Part shown: positions 7,343 to 15,819 of the stretch, piece after piece
Position numbering within the stretch: position 1 is the stretch's first letter
Layout: every line of letters begins with the position of its first letter
DNA from: Streptomyces pacificus
GTDB taxonomy: Bacteria > Actinomycetota > Actinomycetes > Streptomycetales > Streptomycetaceae
Assembly: GCF_011766325.1 (NCBI RefSeq)
Contig: NZ_BLLG01000011.1
Span: forward strand, 124,001 to 188,000
Length of the DNA stretch: 64,000 bases
Direction of reading: 5' to 3'
The notes under the pieces: generated by a model
Database searches by the model: none
Seen by the model: only the letters and a program-made list of their open reading frames with translations
Told to the model about the DNA's origin: nothing
Position numbers and translations under genes: made by a program

Positions 7343-8224
7343 ATGCAGGGGATGCACGACGGGACTCTGCGGCTGGGCAGGCGCGAGTTCGGCGCGCACC
7401 AGCCAGTGATCATGGCGATCGTGAACCGGACGCCGGACTCCTTCTACGACCAGGGCGCCACGTTCCGCGACGAGCCCGCTCTCGCCCGGGTGGAGCAGGC
7501 GGTGTCCGAGGGCGCCGCCGTCATCGATGTCGGCGGGGTGAAGGCCGGTCCCGGCGAGGAGGTGACCGCCGAGGAGGAGGCGCGCCGCACGGTCGGTTTC
7601 GTGGCCGAGGTGCGCCGGCGTTTCCCGGACGTGGTGATCAGCGTCGACACCTGGCGCCACGACGTGGGCGCCGCCGTCTGCGAAGCGGGCGCCGACCTGC
7701 TGAACGACGCCTGGGGCGGCGTCGACCCGGCCCTGGCCGAGGTGGCCGCCCGGTACGGGGCGGGCCTGGTCTGCACGCACGCGGGCGGGGCGGAGCCGCG
7801 CACGCGGCCGCACCGGGTCGCGTACGACGACGTGATGGCGGACATCCTGCGGGTGACGACCGGGCTGGCTGAGCGCGCGCTGGAACTCGGTGTGCGCCGG
7901 GACGGGATCCTCATCGACCCGGGACACGACTTCGGGAAGAACACCCGCCACTCGCTGGAGGCGACCCGCCGGCTCGGCGAGATGGCGGAGACGGGCTGGC
8001 CGGTGCTGGTGTCCCTGTCCAACAAGGACTTCGTCGGCGAGACCCTCGACCGACCGGTCAAGGAGCGGCTGACCGGCACGCTGGCCACGACCGCGGTGTC
8101 GGCGTGGCTCGGTGCGCGGGTGTACCGGGTGCACGAGGTGGCGGAGACCCGGCAGGTGCTGGAGATGGTCTCGTCGATCGCCGGGCACCGGCCCCCGGCG
8201 GTCGCCCGCCGGGGACTCGCCTGA
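7343..8224 (+). CDS. folP: FolP2-type dihydropteroate synthase homologue
   Basis: 293-residue TIM-barrel protein of the dihydropteroate synthase family. The first signature reads MAIVNRTPDSFYD and the second region GAAVIDVGGVKAGPG. NDAWGG and LIDPGHDFGKNTRHS follow. The NRTPDSFYD variant and the position beside LOG and tag genes match mycobacterial FolP2 (Rv1207), a paralogue not considered a true folate-pathway enzyme, so the actual substrate is open. ATG 7343 is preceded by AAGGAGG at an ideal distance. TAAGGT at 7304-7309 is a possible -10. Confidence 0.87.
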   Translation: MQGMHDGTLRLGRREFGAHQPVIMAIVNRTPDSFYDQGATFRDEPALARVEQAVSEGAAVIDVGGVKAGPGEEVTAEEEARRTVGFVAEVRRRFPDVVISVDTWRHDVGAAVCEAGADLLNDAWGGVDPALAEVAARYGAGLVCTHAGGAEPRTRPHRVAYDDVMADILRVTTGLAERALELGVRRDGILIDPGHDFGKNTRHSLEATRRLGEMAETGWPVLVSLSNKDFVGETLDRPVKERLTGTLATTAVSAWLGARVYRVHEVAETRQVLEMVSSIAGHRPPAVARRGLA

Positions 8225-8488
8225 GCGCCGCGCCGCCCGGGGCGGCGACCTCCCGGGCCGGGTTTGCCCGTCCGGTCGGCAGCGCGGCACGGTGCGGCGC
8301 GGTCTGCGCGGCGCGGTTCTGCGCGGCGCGGTGAACGTCGCCCGGTACGGCACCTGGTGCCAGATGGACAGGGCCCTGGACCAACGGACCCTGCCGGGCA
8401 GGCCGTCCAGGCCCGGGACGGCCCGGGACGGCTCGGGACGGCCCGGACCCAGTCGCCCGGGGCACCCGGACGCAGTCCCCGCCGATCG

Positions 8489-8518
8489 GGCCTGAGCGGA
8501 AGCAGTCCCGCTCAGGCC
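8489..8518. terminator. Bidirectional hairpin at the end of folP and LOG genes
   Basis: GGCCTGAGCGG (8489-8499) pairs perfectly with CCGCTCAGGCC (8508-8518) across an 8-base loop. The right arm contains the LOG-family stop codon. The preceding 8225-8488 stretch holds only GC-rich short repeats (gcggcgcggt, gggacggc) without coding features. Confidence 0.72.
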
Positions 8519-9291
8519 TCGTAGCCCTCATACGGGACCGGCGGCGGCGGTCCGGTCTCCTTGGTGACCAGGGCGACGGCCTCGTCCACGTCGTCCGTGA
8601 CATGGAAGAGCAGCAGATCCCGCGCGGACGCCTTGCCCTCGGCGACGACCGTCCCGCGCAGCCAGTCGACCAGGCCCGACCAGTAGCGGGACCCGAAGAG
8701 CACCACGGGGAAACCGGTCACCTTCCCGGTCTGGACGAGGGTGAGCGCCTCGAACAGCTCGTCGAGTGTGCCGAAGCCGCCCGGCATGACCACGAAACCC
8801 TGGGCGTACTTCACGAACATCGTCTTGCGGACGAAGAAGTAGCGGAAGTTCACGCCGATGTCGACATGCGCGTTGAGGCCCTGCTCGAAGGGCAGCTCGA
8901 TGCCCAGCCCGACCGAGATGCCACCGGCTTCCCGCGCGCCGCGGTTGGCGGCCTCCATCGCTCCCGGCCCGCCACCGGTGATCACGGCGAAGCCGGCGTC
9001 CACCAGCGCCCTGCCGATCCGTACGGCGGCGTCGTACTCGGGAGTACCGGGAGCGGTCCTGGCGGATCCGAAGACGCTGACGGCACTCGGCAGTTCCGCG
9101 AGGGCGCCGAAGCCCTCCACGAACTCCGACTGGATGCGCATGACCCGCCACGGATCGGTGTGCACCCACTGCGAGTCCCCCTCGGTGTCCAGCAGGCGCT
9201 GGTCCGTGGTCCCCGGCTGGATCTGGTCCCTGCGCCGCACCACCGGACCGAGTCGCTGCTCCTCCGGCTGTGCTTCCCCGGGCCTGTCCAT
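8512..9291 (-). CDS. TIGR00730/LOG family Rossmann-fold protein
   Basis: 259-residue protein of the lysine-decarboxylase-like/LOG family. Members include cytokinin riboside 5'-monophosphate phosphoribohydrolases and nucleotide 5'-phosphate nucleosidases. The diagnostic motif PGGFGTLDE is present, together with VFGSARTAPGTPEYDAA and ITGGGPGAMEAANRGA. The first 50 residues are an extension common in actinobacterial homologues (compare Rv1205, next to folP2). The usual annotation lysine decarboxylase is not supported by this motif set. ATG 9291 follows GGAGCAGG. Confidence 0.9.
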   Translation of the reverse strand: MDRPGEAQPEEQRLGPVVRRRDQIQPGTTDQRLLDTEGDSQWVHTDPWRVMRIQSEFVEGFGALAELPSAVSVFGSARTAPGTPEYDAAVRIGRALVDAGFAVITGGGPGAMEAANRGAREAGGISVGLGIELPFEQGLNAHVDIGVNFRYFFVRKTMFVKYAQGFVVMPGGFGTLDELFEALTLVQTGKVTGFPVVLFGSRYWSGLVDWLRGTVVAEGKASARDLLLFHVTDDVDEAVALVTKETGPPPPVPYEGYEA

Positions 9292-9461
9292 GACCTGCTC
9301 CCTCCGCTGTGGTGCACGTTCCAGGTCAGGGTAGGTCGCCCGGGATGGACACGAGCAGAATTCCGGTGGTCGGATACGGGGAAGTCAGGCCGCGGCGGCT
9401 CGTCCGGTGTTCCTCACGGGTGGCCCGCCCCCGAACCGCACGGTGCCGCGTGCGCCCGCCG

Positions 9462-10541
9462 TCACGTGGTGAGCCACTGCCGCAGGCGCTCCTCGCAGTG
9501 GGTGATCCGGTCGACGGCCACACGCTCGTCCCGCTTGTGGGCGCAGAGCGCGTCGCCCGGTCCGTAGTTGACCGCCGGGACGCCCAGCGCGCTGAAGCGC
9601 GACACGTCGGTCCAGCCGAACTTGGGCTGCGGGGTGCCGCCGACGGCCTCCATGAACGCCGCGGCGGCCGGGTGCGAGAGCCCCGGGAGGGCCCCGCCCG
9701 TGTGGTCGTCGACGATGAACTCGGCCACGGCGCAGTCGGCGAACACCTCGCGGACGTGGGCCTCGGCCTCGGCCATGGTCCGGTCGGGCGCATAACGGTA
9801 GTTGATCACCACGGTGCACTCGTCGGGGATGACATTGGTGGCCACACCGCCCTCGATCCCGACCGCGTTGAGCCCCTCGTGGTACCGCAGTCCGTCGATC
9901 ACGGGGCGGCGGGGCTCGTAGGAGGCGAGCCGGGCCAGGATCGGCGCTGCGGCGTGAACGGCGTTGGACCCCATCCAGCTGCGCGCGGAGTGTGCGCGCT
10001 CTCCCGTCGTACGGAGGTGGACACGCAGAGTCCCCTGGCAGCCGCCCTCCACCTGTCCGTCGGAGGGCTCCAGCAGCACGGCGAAATCGCCCTCCAGCCA
10101 GTCGGGGTACGCGTCCGCCACATGCCCGAGGCCGTTGAGGTGCGCCGCGACCTCCTCGTTGTCGTAGAAGACGAACGTCAGGTCGCGGTTGGGGGCGGGA
10201 ACGGTCGCGGCGATCCGGAGCTGGACGGCGACTCCCGACTTCATGTCCGAGGTGCCGCAGCCCCACAGGACGCCGTCGTCGTCGAGCTGGGAGGGGACGT
10301 TGTCCGCGATCGGGACGGTGTCGATGTGCCCGGCCAGGACGACGCGTTCCGTCCGGCCCAGGTCCGTCCTGGCGACCACGTTGTTGCCGTACCGGTCGAC
10401 GGTGAGATGCGGCAGGGCACGCAGCGCCTGCTCGATCGCGTCGGCGAGGGGCTTCTCGTCGCCGCTGACCGACGGGAAGTCGACGAGCCACGCGGTGAGG
10501 GCCGGGCCGTCCAGGGTGAGGTCGAGCGCGCTTTCGGGCAT
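9462..10541 (-). CDS. dapE: Succinyl-diaminopimelate desuccinylase
   Basis: 359-residue zinc aminoacylase that hydrolyses N-succinyl-LL-2,6-diaminopimelate in lysine/peptidoglycan precursor synthesis. M20-family metal ligands are visible in VLAGHIDTVP, CGTSDMKSG, and FYDNEEVAAHLNG. The dimerisation-domain signature HSARSWMGSNAVH follows, and the C-terminal His lies in the AHKRDE segment. It matches the actinobacterial short DapE form. It starts at ATG 10541 without a Shine-Dalgarno; a TAGGGT -10 box exactly 7 bases upstream suggests a leaderless mRNA. Together with dapC at 13-14 kb it supports the succinylase pathway. Confidence 0.93.
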   Translation of the reverse strand: MPESALDLTLDGPALTAWLVDFPSVSGDEKPLADAIEQALRALPHLTVDRYGNNVVARTDLGRTERVVLAGHIDTVPIADNVPSQLDDDGVLWGCGTSDMKSGVAVQLRIAATVPAPNRDLTFVFYDNEEVAAHLNGLGHVADAYPDWLEGDFAVLLEPSDGQVEGGCQGTLRVHLRTTGERAHSARSWMGSNAVHAAAPILARLASYEPRRPVIDGLRYHEGLNAVGIEGGVATNVIPDECTVVINYRYAPDRTMAEAEAHVREVFADCAVAEFIVDDHTGGALPGLSHPAAAAFMEAVGGTPQPKFGWTDVSRFSALGVPAVNYGPGDALCAHKRDERVAVDRITHCEERLRQWLTT

Positions 10542-10548
10542 GGCCTCG

Positions 10549-10554
10549 ACCCTA
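10549..10554 (-). promoter_or_regulatory. -10 box of a leaderless dapE transcript
   Basis: On the minus strand TAGGGT is followed by 7 bases and the dapE ATG. This spacing places the transcription start at the A of ATG, as in leaderless Streptomyces promoters. No Shine-Dalgarno is present. The -35 region is not recognisable. Confidence 0.55.
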
Positions 10555-10699
10555 GCGTCCCGCCCCGCGCCCCCGGCGCACGGCGGTGCCCCGCCGGGGC
10601 GCGGGGGCGCGGGGCGGGGCGCGGGGGCGCGGGGCGGGTGAGACGCAGCGGGGGCCGGGCCGTACGCGGTGCTCCGCCCGGACGTCCACGGTGCTCCAG

Positions 10700-10705
10700 T
10701 ACGGT
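10700..10705 (+). promoter_or_regulatory. -10 box of a leaderless transcript that fixes GTG 10713
   Basis: TACGGT is followed by 7 bases and GTG 10713. The alternative in-frame GTG at 10704 overlaps the hexamer and would be upstream of the transcript, so 10713 is preferred. Confidence 0.5.
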
Positions 10706-10712
10706 GGGCGCC

Positions 10713-11708
10713 GTGACCAAGACCGCCTCCTCCGCCCGGCGCGGCCGCCCCTTTCGCCTCGCGGCCGCGTTCGCCGTGCTGCTGGGCCTGGTCGCCTATG
10801 TGCTCGTGCACTACATGAGCGGCGGCGGCGCGCCGCGCTGCGTGGTCCGCTCCGACGGCGGAGAGGGCGCGGACCGGCCCGGCACGGGCGGGGCGGACGG
10901 CAGCGGCCAGGACGGCGGGGGCACCTCCTACGAACTCAGCCCGGAGATGGCCGCCAACGCCGCCACGATCTCCGCGGTGGGCACCACCAAGGGGATGCCG
11001 GAGCGGGCGGTGACCATCGCCCTGGCGACGGCCCTCCAGGAGTCCGCGCTGCGCAACATCCGGTACGGCGACCGCGACTCCCTCGGGCTCTTCCAGCAGC
11101 GCCCGTCGCAGGGCTGGGGAACCCCGCAGCAGATTCTCGACCCGGTCTTCTCCGCCGGGGCGTTCTACGATCACCTCGCCGAGGTGCCCGGCTACTCGAG
11201 GCTGCCGCTGACCGTGGCAGCCCAGCGCGTCCAGCGCAGCGGTTTCCCGCAGGCATACGCCAAGCACGAGCCGGACGCCGCACTGCTCTCCGCGGCGCTC
11301 ACCGGCCGCGCCTCGGCCTCCCTGACCTGCACGGCCCCGCCCCCGACCGAGCCGGGCGACCCGGCGAAGCTCCGCTCCGAGCTGACGCGTTCCTTCGGCC
11401 CCGGGGTCCTTCCCGCCAGCGACGGAGAGGGCCGGGCGGGGGCTCCGCAGTCCTCGGAACTGACGATTCCGGTCGCCTCGGCCGCCGGTGACCCAGGCGA
11501 CCCAGGTGACGCAGGTGACGCAGGCGACGCCGACGACTTCGACCGCCGCGGCTGGGAGCTGGCCCACTGGGCCGTGGCGAAGGCGTCGGAACTGGGAGTC
11601 GCCGAGGTCTCGTTCGCGGGAAGGGTCTGGAGCGCCGAGGAGGCCGGGGAGGGCTGGCGCACGGCCGACCGCGACGGCAAGGCGGTACGGATCCGGCTCG
11701 CGCGCTGA
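10713..11708 (+). CDS. Secreted or membrane-anchored protein of unknown function
   Basis: 331-residue protein with an N-terminal hydrophobic helix (residues about 13-33, LAAAFAVLLGLVAYVLVHYM) after an Arg-rich start, so it is exported or anchored outward. The conserved central part reads ATALQESALRNIRYGDRDSLGLFQQRPSQGWGT and resembles the heavily conserved glutamate/glutamine-containing core of actinobacterial proteins near lysozyme/transglycosylase folds. A catalytic role in peptidoglycan hydrolysis is possible (Glu in LQES) but not established. A GDPGDPGDAGDAGDA acidic repeat precedes the C-terminal domain. It is convergent with nothing and probably monocistronic. Confidence 0.82.
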   Translation: MTKTASSARRGRPFRLAAAFAVLLGLVAYVLVHYMSGGGAPRCVVRSDGGEGADRPGTGGADGSGQDGGGTSYELSPEMAANAATISAVGTTKGMPERAVTIALATALQESALRNIRYGDRDSLGLFQQRPSQGWGTPQQILDPVFSAGAFYDHLAEVPGYSRLPLTVAAQRVQRSGFPQAYAKHEPDAALLSAALTGRASASLTCTAPPPTEPGDPAKLRSELTRSFGPGVLPASDGEGRAGAPQSSELTIPVASAAGDPGDPGDAGDAGDADDFDRRGWELAHWAVAKASELGVAEVSFAGRVWSAEEAGEGWRTADRDGKAVRIRLAR

Positions 11709-12235
11709 TCCGCGGGCCCGCTGCCGCGCCCGGCACGGCACGGAACGGAACGGCTCCCGGGAGCGACTCCCCAGGAGCGGGGACAGGCCGGGAGCGGGGA
11801 CGCTGGGGAGCCGCCCCGGGCGGGGCGCCGCGCCGGCGGCGGCGAGGCCGGTCACCGGACTTCTCCCAGGAGGCCCCGGAGGCAGTACCACGGGCAGGCC
11901 GCTCAGGCACGCGCCCTCCTGGTAGCTCACCCGTCCTACCGGGCACTCCTGCGGGTAATGCGGCGGACGCCGCCGGGAGGATTTCCCGCGGTATGCGGTC
12001 CGCTGCGCCCCGGACCCGCGATCACCCTTGCCGGACAGGGGGAGTGACGGTTCGGCAGACAACCCGCAGACATCGCGTTCGCCCGTTTTTGTCCACGCCG
12101 ATTATGCGATGCATTGCCAACTCTTTACCTCGTGTCACCGCAACCTTCCCCGCCCCCCGAGGGGTTGATCAGTGCGTCCGATCGCCGGACACCGACCTCG
12201 GTCACCACCGATCGTTCTCTCGTCGAAGGAGCATC
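11709..12235. other. Intergenic region upstream of secreted-protein gene
   Basis: No gene seen. The left part is GC-rich with a GCTCCCGGGAGC palindrome just after the upstream gene. From about 12060 the composition becomes more AT-rich (gtttttgtcc, ttatgcgatgcattgcc, ctctttacc), typical of a Streptomyces promoter or leader. AAGGAGCATC before ATG 12236 is the ribosome site. I find no tRNA or riboswitch fold by eye. Confidence 0.45.
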
Positions 12236-12703
12236 ATGTCCCTCCCCCTGACCCGCCGGATCGCCCGTGCCGCGCTGCTCGTCGCAGCCGGGGCAGCTCC
12301 CGTGGTCGGTGCGGCCGGCTCCGCGAGCGCCGTGGACCTGCCCACCCGCGACCTGGGCAACGGCGGCCTGACCCAGCTCGACGGCGACACGGCGGGCTCC
12401 GCCGTCGACAGCACCGCCCGCGAGGCCGCCGGCACCGCGAACGAGGCCGGCGGCAAGGTGGTGGGCACCACGCTCCCGGCCGCCGCCGGCACCCTGGGCG
12501 GCGCGGCCAGGAGCGGCCTCCCGGCCGCCCAGGAGACCGCAGGGCAGGCCGCGGGCAGCACCGCCGGCGTCCTCGGCGAGACCGCCTCCTCCACGACCTC
12601 CCAGGGTCTGCCCGCCGCCCAGGACCTGGCCGGCGGTGGTCTCCCGGACGCGGGTGCCGCGCTGCCCGTGGGCGAGTTGCCGGTGCAGGGGCTGCCCCTC
12701 TGA
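12236..12703 (+). CDS. Small secreted Ala/Gly-rich protein
   Basis: 155-residue protein with a clear Sec signal peptide (two Arg, hydrophobic core, GSASA-VD cleavage near residue 33). The mature part is low in charge and rich in Ala, Gly, Thr, and Leu, with repeated GLPAAQ/GTTLPAAAGT-like phrases. It has no cysteines and no known domain. A strong AAGGAG precedes the ATG and a long AT-richer leader lies upstream. It could be a structural or surface protein of the Streptomyces envelope; function unknown. Confidence 0.8.
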   Translation: MSLPLTRRIARAALLVAAGAAPVVGAAGSASAVDLPTRDLGNGGLTQLDGDTAGSAVDSTAREAAGTANEAGGKVVGTTLPAAAGTLGGAARSGLPAAQETAGQAAGSTAGVLGETASSTTSQGLPAAQDLAGGGLPDAGAALPVGELPVQGLPL

Positions 12704-12730
12704 CCCACCCGGAGGCCGACCGGCACATGG

Positions 12731-12771
12731 AAGGGCCCTCGAGAGCGTGCGCACCGCTCCCGAGGGCCCTT
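12731..12771. terminator. Bidirectional terminator between secreted-protein gene and dapC
   Basis: AAGGGCCCTCG at 12731-12741 pairs with CGAGGGCCCTT at 12761-12771. Including the inner AGAGCG/CGCTCC pairs, the stem is 17 bp with one mismatch and a 7-base loop, followed by TTTCC. It is the best intrinsic terminator in the window. Confidence 0.8.
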
Positions 12772-12866
12772 TCCGCATACCCCTGGCGCGTCGGCGGCGC
12801 CGTGGACCACCGCACGGCACCGTCAGGACGCCCGTGCGGGCACCGCCGCGGACCACCCGCACGGCG

Positions 12867-12920
12867 CCCATCGGTCCCATCGGTCCCATCGGTCCCATCG
12901 GTCCCATCGGTCCCACCGGC
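12867..12920. repeat. 9-bp tandem repeat, about six units
   Basis: CCCATCGGT is repeated five times without change (12867-12911), followed by one variant unit. Two to three copies of a related 10-bp unit (ACCCACCCGC) come after it. It lies between the terminator and the dapC stop codon. The repeat is non-coding in the annotated frames. Confidence 0.9.
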
Positions 12921-12967
12921 ACCCACCCGCACCCACCCGCACCCATCGGAGCGGACGCCCGCACCCG

Positions 12968-14065
12968 TCAGCCGAGGCGTTGGACGGCCGCCTCGACCCG
13001 CTCGTCCGTCGCGGTGAAGGCGACGCGCACGAAGTGCTCCCCCGCCCCGCCGTAGAAGTCGCCGGGGGCAACCAGGACGCCCAGCTCAGCCAGGTGCGCC
13101 ACCGAGTCCCAGCACGGCTCGTCCCGTGTCGCCCACAGATAGAGGCTCGCCTCGCTGTGCTCGATCCGGAAGCCGTGCTTCAGCAGGGCCTCGCGCAGCG
13201 CTCGGCGCCGGGCCCGGTACCGGGCGCGCTGCTCGGCGACGTGCGTGTCGTCGCCGAGGGCCGCGACCGTGGCCGCCTGCACCGGCGCCGGCGTCATCAT
13301 CCCGGCGTGCTTGCGGATCGTCAGCAGTTCCCCGAGCACGGCCGCGTCGCCCGCGACGAAGGCCGCGCGGTAGCCCGCGAGGTTGGACCGCTTGGACAGC
13401 GAGTGGACGGAGACGACCCCCTCGTACGTACCGCCGCAGACGTCGGGGTGCAGTACGGAGACGGGCTCCGCCTCCCAGCCCAGCTCCAGATAGCACTCGT
13501 CGCTGAACACCGGCACGCCGTGCCCGCGCGCCCAGGCGACGACCCGGGCCAGTTCCTCCCGGGCGAGAACGCGGCCGGTCGGGTTGGACGGCGAATTCAG
13601 CCACAGGAGCTTCAGACCGGAGGGGTCGAGATCGGTGACCGGATCGTCGTAGACGACCGGCTCCGCCCCGCACAGTCGCGCGCCGGCCTCGTAGGTCGGG
13701 TAGGCCAGGCGCGGGTAGGCCACCCTGTCGCCGGCACCCAGGCCGAGCTGGGTCGGCAGCCAGGCCACCAGTTCCTTCGACCCCATGACCGGCAGCACGT
13801 TGGCGTGGGCGAAGGACACCGCGCCGAGCCGCCGCTCGCACCACGACACCAGTGCGTCCCGCAGCGCGGGTGTTCCCCAGACCGTCGGATAGCCGGGCGA
13901 GTCCGCGGCATCGGCGAGGGCCCGCCGGACCGGCTCGGGGACCGGGTCGACGGGGGTGCCGACGGAGAGGTCGACGATGCCGTCCGGGTGGGCTGCTGCG
14001 GTCGCCTTGTACGGCTCCAGCTTGTCCCAGGGGAAGACGGGGAGTCGGGACGATACGGCGGACAC
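12968..14065 (-). CDS. dapC: Succinyldiaminopimelate transaminase (DapC-type PLP aminotransferase)
   Basis: 365-residue fold-type I aminotransferase converting N-succinyl-2-amino-6-ketopimelate to succinyl-DAP. It starts VSAVSSRLPVFPWDKL, the typical actinobacterial DapC N-terminus. Landmarks are LSVGTPVDPVPE, NSPSNPTGRVL, FSDECYLELGW, and the PLP-lysine segment SVHSLSKRSNLAGYR. GTG 14065 is chosen over GTG 14074 because GAGGAA sits at the right distance only for the former. It lies behind the ferredoxin gene, the fdxC-dapC order known from mycobacteria, with a strong hairpin in between. Confidence 0.92.
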   Translation of the reverse strand: MSAVSSRLPVFPWDKLEPYKATAAAHPDGIVDLSVGTPVDPVPEPVRRALADAADSPGYPTVWGTPALRDALVSWCERRLGAVSFAHANVLPVMGSKELVAWLPTQLGLGAGDRVAYPRLAYPTYEAGARLCGAEPVVYDDPVTDLDPSGLKLLWLNSPSNPTGRVLAREELARVVAWARGHGVPVFSDECYLELGWEAEPVSVLHPDVCGGTYEGVVSVHSLSKRSNLAGYRAAFVAGDAAVLGELLTIRKHAGMMTPAPVQAATVAALGDDTHVAEQRARYRARRRALREALLKHGFRIEHSEASLYLWATRDEPCWDSVAHLAELGVLVAPGDFYGGAGEHFVRVAFTATDERVEAAVQRLG

Positions 14066-14238
14066 GGTGCTCACTTCCTCGTTTGGTACGCCGGTACCGC
14101 GCCACTTCTCGTACGCGGCTACGGCGCCACCTCGGTACGGCGCCGCGGGCGCTGCGGCGGCCGGCCGGCCCGGGCCCCGGCCGGAGCGGGCGGCCCGGGG
14201 CCGCGCACTGCGCCGCGCCGCGGCGGCCGGCCCGGACG

Positions 14239-14278
14239 CCCCGGTCCCGCACGGCGGACGCACCGTGCGGGACCGGGG
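14239..14278 (-). terminator. 16-bp perfect hairpin between ferredoxin and dapC
   Basis: CCCCGGTCCCGCACGG at 14239-14254 is exactly complementary to 14263-14278, with an 8-base loop. It begins 8 bases past the ferredoxin stop. It may terminate most ferredoxin transcripts and reduce dapC read-through, or protect the 3' end of the ferredoxin mRNA. Confidence 0.7.
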
Positions 14279-14286
14279 ACTCGCGA

Positions 14287-14607
14287 TCAGCCGTTCTGCG
14301 GGGGCAGCGCGGCGATGAAGGGGTGGTCGCGCTCGATCAGACCCAGCTTGGAGGCGCCACCGGGCGAGCCGAGCTCGTCGAAGAACTCGACGTTCGCCTT
14401 GTAGTAGTCCTTCCACTCCTCGGGAGTGTCGTCCTCGTAGAAGATCGCCTCGACCGGGCAGACCGGCTCACAGGCACCGCAGTCGACGCATTCGTCCGGG
14501 TGGATGTACAAGGACCGCTGGCCCTCGTAGATGCAGTCGACGGGGCACTCCTCGATGCAGGCCTTGTCCTTGACGTCGACACAAGGCTGCGCGATGACGT
14601 AGGTCAC
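14287..14607 (-). CDS. fdxA: 7Fe/8Fe bacterial-type ferredoxin
   Basis: 106-residue electron-transfer protein with two iron-sulfur cluster segments. The first reads CVDVKDKACIEECPVDC and lacks the regular C-x2-C-x2-C, as expected for a [3Fe-4S] site; the second, CVDCGACEPVCP, is a canonical [4Fe-4S] site. The C-terminal LIERDHPFIAALP tail is typical of actinobacterial FdxA/FdxC. GTG 14607 follows GGAGGAAC. In actinobacteria such ferredoxins often serve cytochromes P450; the partner here is not evident. Confidence 0.92.
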   Translation of the reverse strand: MTYVIAQPCVDVKDKACIEECPVDCIYEGQRSLYIHPDECVDCGACEPVCPVEAIFYEDDTPEEWKDYYKANVEFFDELGSPGGASKLGLIERDHPFIAALPPQNG

Positions 14608-14746
14608 GCTGTCGTTCCTCCTCGGTAGGGCGCGGCGTCCGGTCTGCGGCTCGCCGCGGGGCTGCGCGGGAGCGCGGCGTCGTCGATGCCCGCACCTAGT
14701 ATCTCCGTTCCTGGGGATGATCCGAACAGGAGGGGAGACTTGAGCT

Positions 14747-15802
14747 GTGGAATTCTCTGTGCGCGAACGGCCGGAGGTCCGTATCACCCCTGCTGACGTG
14801 GGAAAACGCGTATCGGTACGGCGGCACGCCGAACCGGCGGGCAGGTCCGCGGACGAGCCGGTGGTCCAGTCGGCGGACAGGTCGCCGGACACATCGGCGG
14901 GATTCACCGACGTGGTCGGCGTTCTCACCTCATGGACGGGGGGTGTGCTGATGATCACACGGAGGACCGGGGAGGCCGTCCGAGTACCGGAACCCTCGCT
15001 GGTGGCGGGCAAGGTCGTGCCGACCGCGCCGGCACGTCGGCGGGGTGTGCCGGCGGCGTCCTTCGCGGAGCTGGCGCATGTCTCGTCCCGGGCCTGGCAG
15101 CCGGTCGAGAGCGAAGCGCTGGGCGAGTGGGTGCTGCGCGCGGCGGCCGGCTTCACCCGCCGGGCGAACTCGGCACTGCCCCTCGGCGACCCGGGCATAC
15201 CCCTGGACGACGCCCTCGGGCGCGTACGCGACTGGTACGCCCTGCGCCGTCTTCCCGCGTACGTCCAGGCCGCGACCGGTGCGGAGGGCACCCAGGAGCG
15301 GCTCTGCGCGGAACTGGCGGAACGGGGCTGGGAGCGGGTGGTGAGCGCCGAGCTGCGCATCGGCGGGCTGGCGCAGGTGGGCGATCTGGACGCGGACGCG
15401 GCCCGGGTGCGGCTGACCCGTTCGCTGGACGAACCCTGGCTCAAGCGCTACCAGCGGTTCACTGTGCCAGGCCCGCATGTGCGGAAAGTGCTGGGGAGCG
15501 GACCGTCGGTGTGGTTCGCCACCATCCCGGGCGAGTCCGATATCCCGGCGGCGATCGGCCGATGCGTGGTCGACGGACGCTGGGCCGGCGTCATGGCCGT
15601 GGAGGTGGACCCCGAGCGGCGTAGGCAGGGACTGGCGAAAGCGGTGATGGCGGCACTCGCACGGCGGGCACTGGACGAGGGAGCGTCGGCGGCCTGGCTG
15701 CAGGTCGAGTCGGGCAACGAAGGGGCCCGCGCCCTGTACGAGGGGATGGGATTCACGGTCCACCACCTCTACCACCACTTCCGCTACTCCCGATCTTCCT
15801 GA
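14747..15802 (+). CDS. GNAT family N-acetyltransferase with N-terminal regulatory-like domain
   Basis: 351-residue protein. The C-terminal 120 residues are a GNAT acetyl-CoA-binding fold: VMAVEVDPERRRQGLAKAVM gives the acetyl-CoA motif A (RRQGLA), and SGNEGARALYEGMGF gives motif B. The N-terminal 75 residues include VVGVLTSWTGGVLMITRRTGE, an SH3-like segment found in this actinobacterial family. The acceptor substrate is unknown. GTG 14747 has AGGAGGGGAG upstream. It is followed closely by a SirB1-like gene, so the two probably form an operon. Confidence 0.88.
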   Translation: MEFSVRERPEVRITPADVGKRVSVRRHAEPAGRSADEPVVQSADRSPDTSAGFTDVVGVLTSWTGGVLMITRRTGEAVRVPEPSLVAGKVVPTAPARRRGVPAASFAELAHVSSRAWQPVESEALGEWVLRAAAGFTRRANSALPLGDPGIPLDDALGRVRDWYALRRLPAYVQAATGAEGTQERLCAELAERGWERVVSAELRIGGLAQVGDLDADAARVRLTRSLDEPWLKRYQRFTVPGPHVRKVLGSGPSVWFATIPGESDIPAAIGRCVVDGRWAGVMAVEVDPERRRQGLAKAVMAALARRALDEGASAAWLQVESGNEGARALYEGMGFTVHHLYHHFRYSRSS

Positions 15803-15819
15803 GCGGGTACGAGACGCGT

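Noticed and set aside
8512..9291. Lysine decarboxylase
   Set aside because: The PGGFGTLDE motif belongs to the LOG/nucleotide hydrolase family; no PLP-binding motif is present.
11709..12235. tRNA or riboswitch in the AT-richer leader
   Set aside because: No cloverleaf with a GTTCRA T-loop and no known aptamer core could be drawn.
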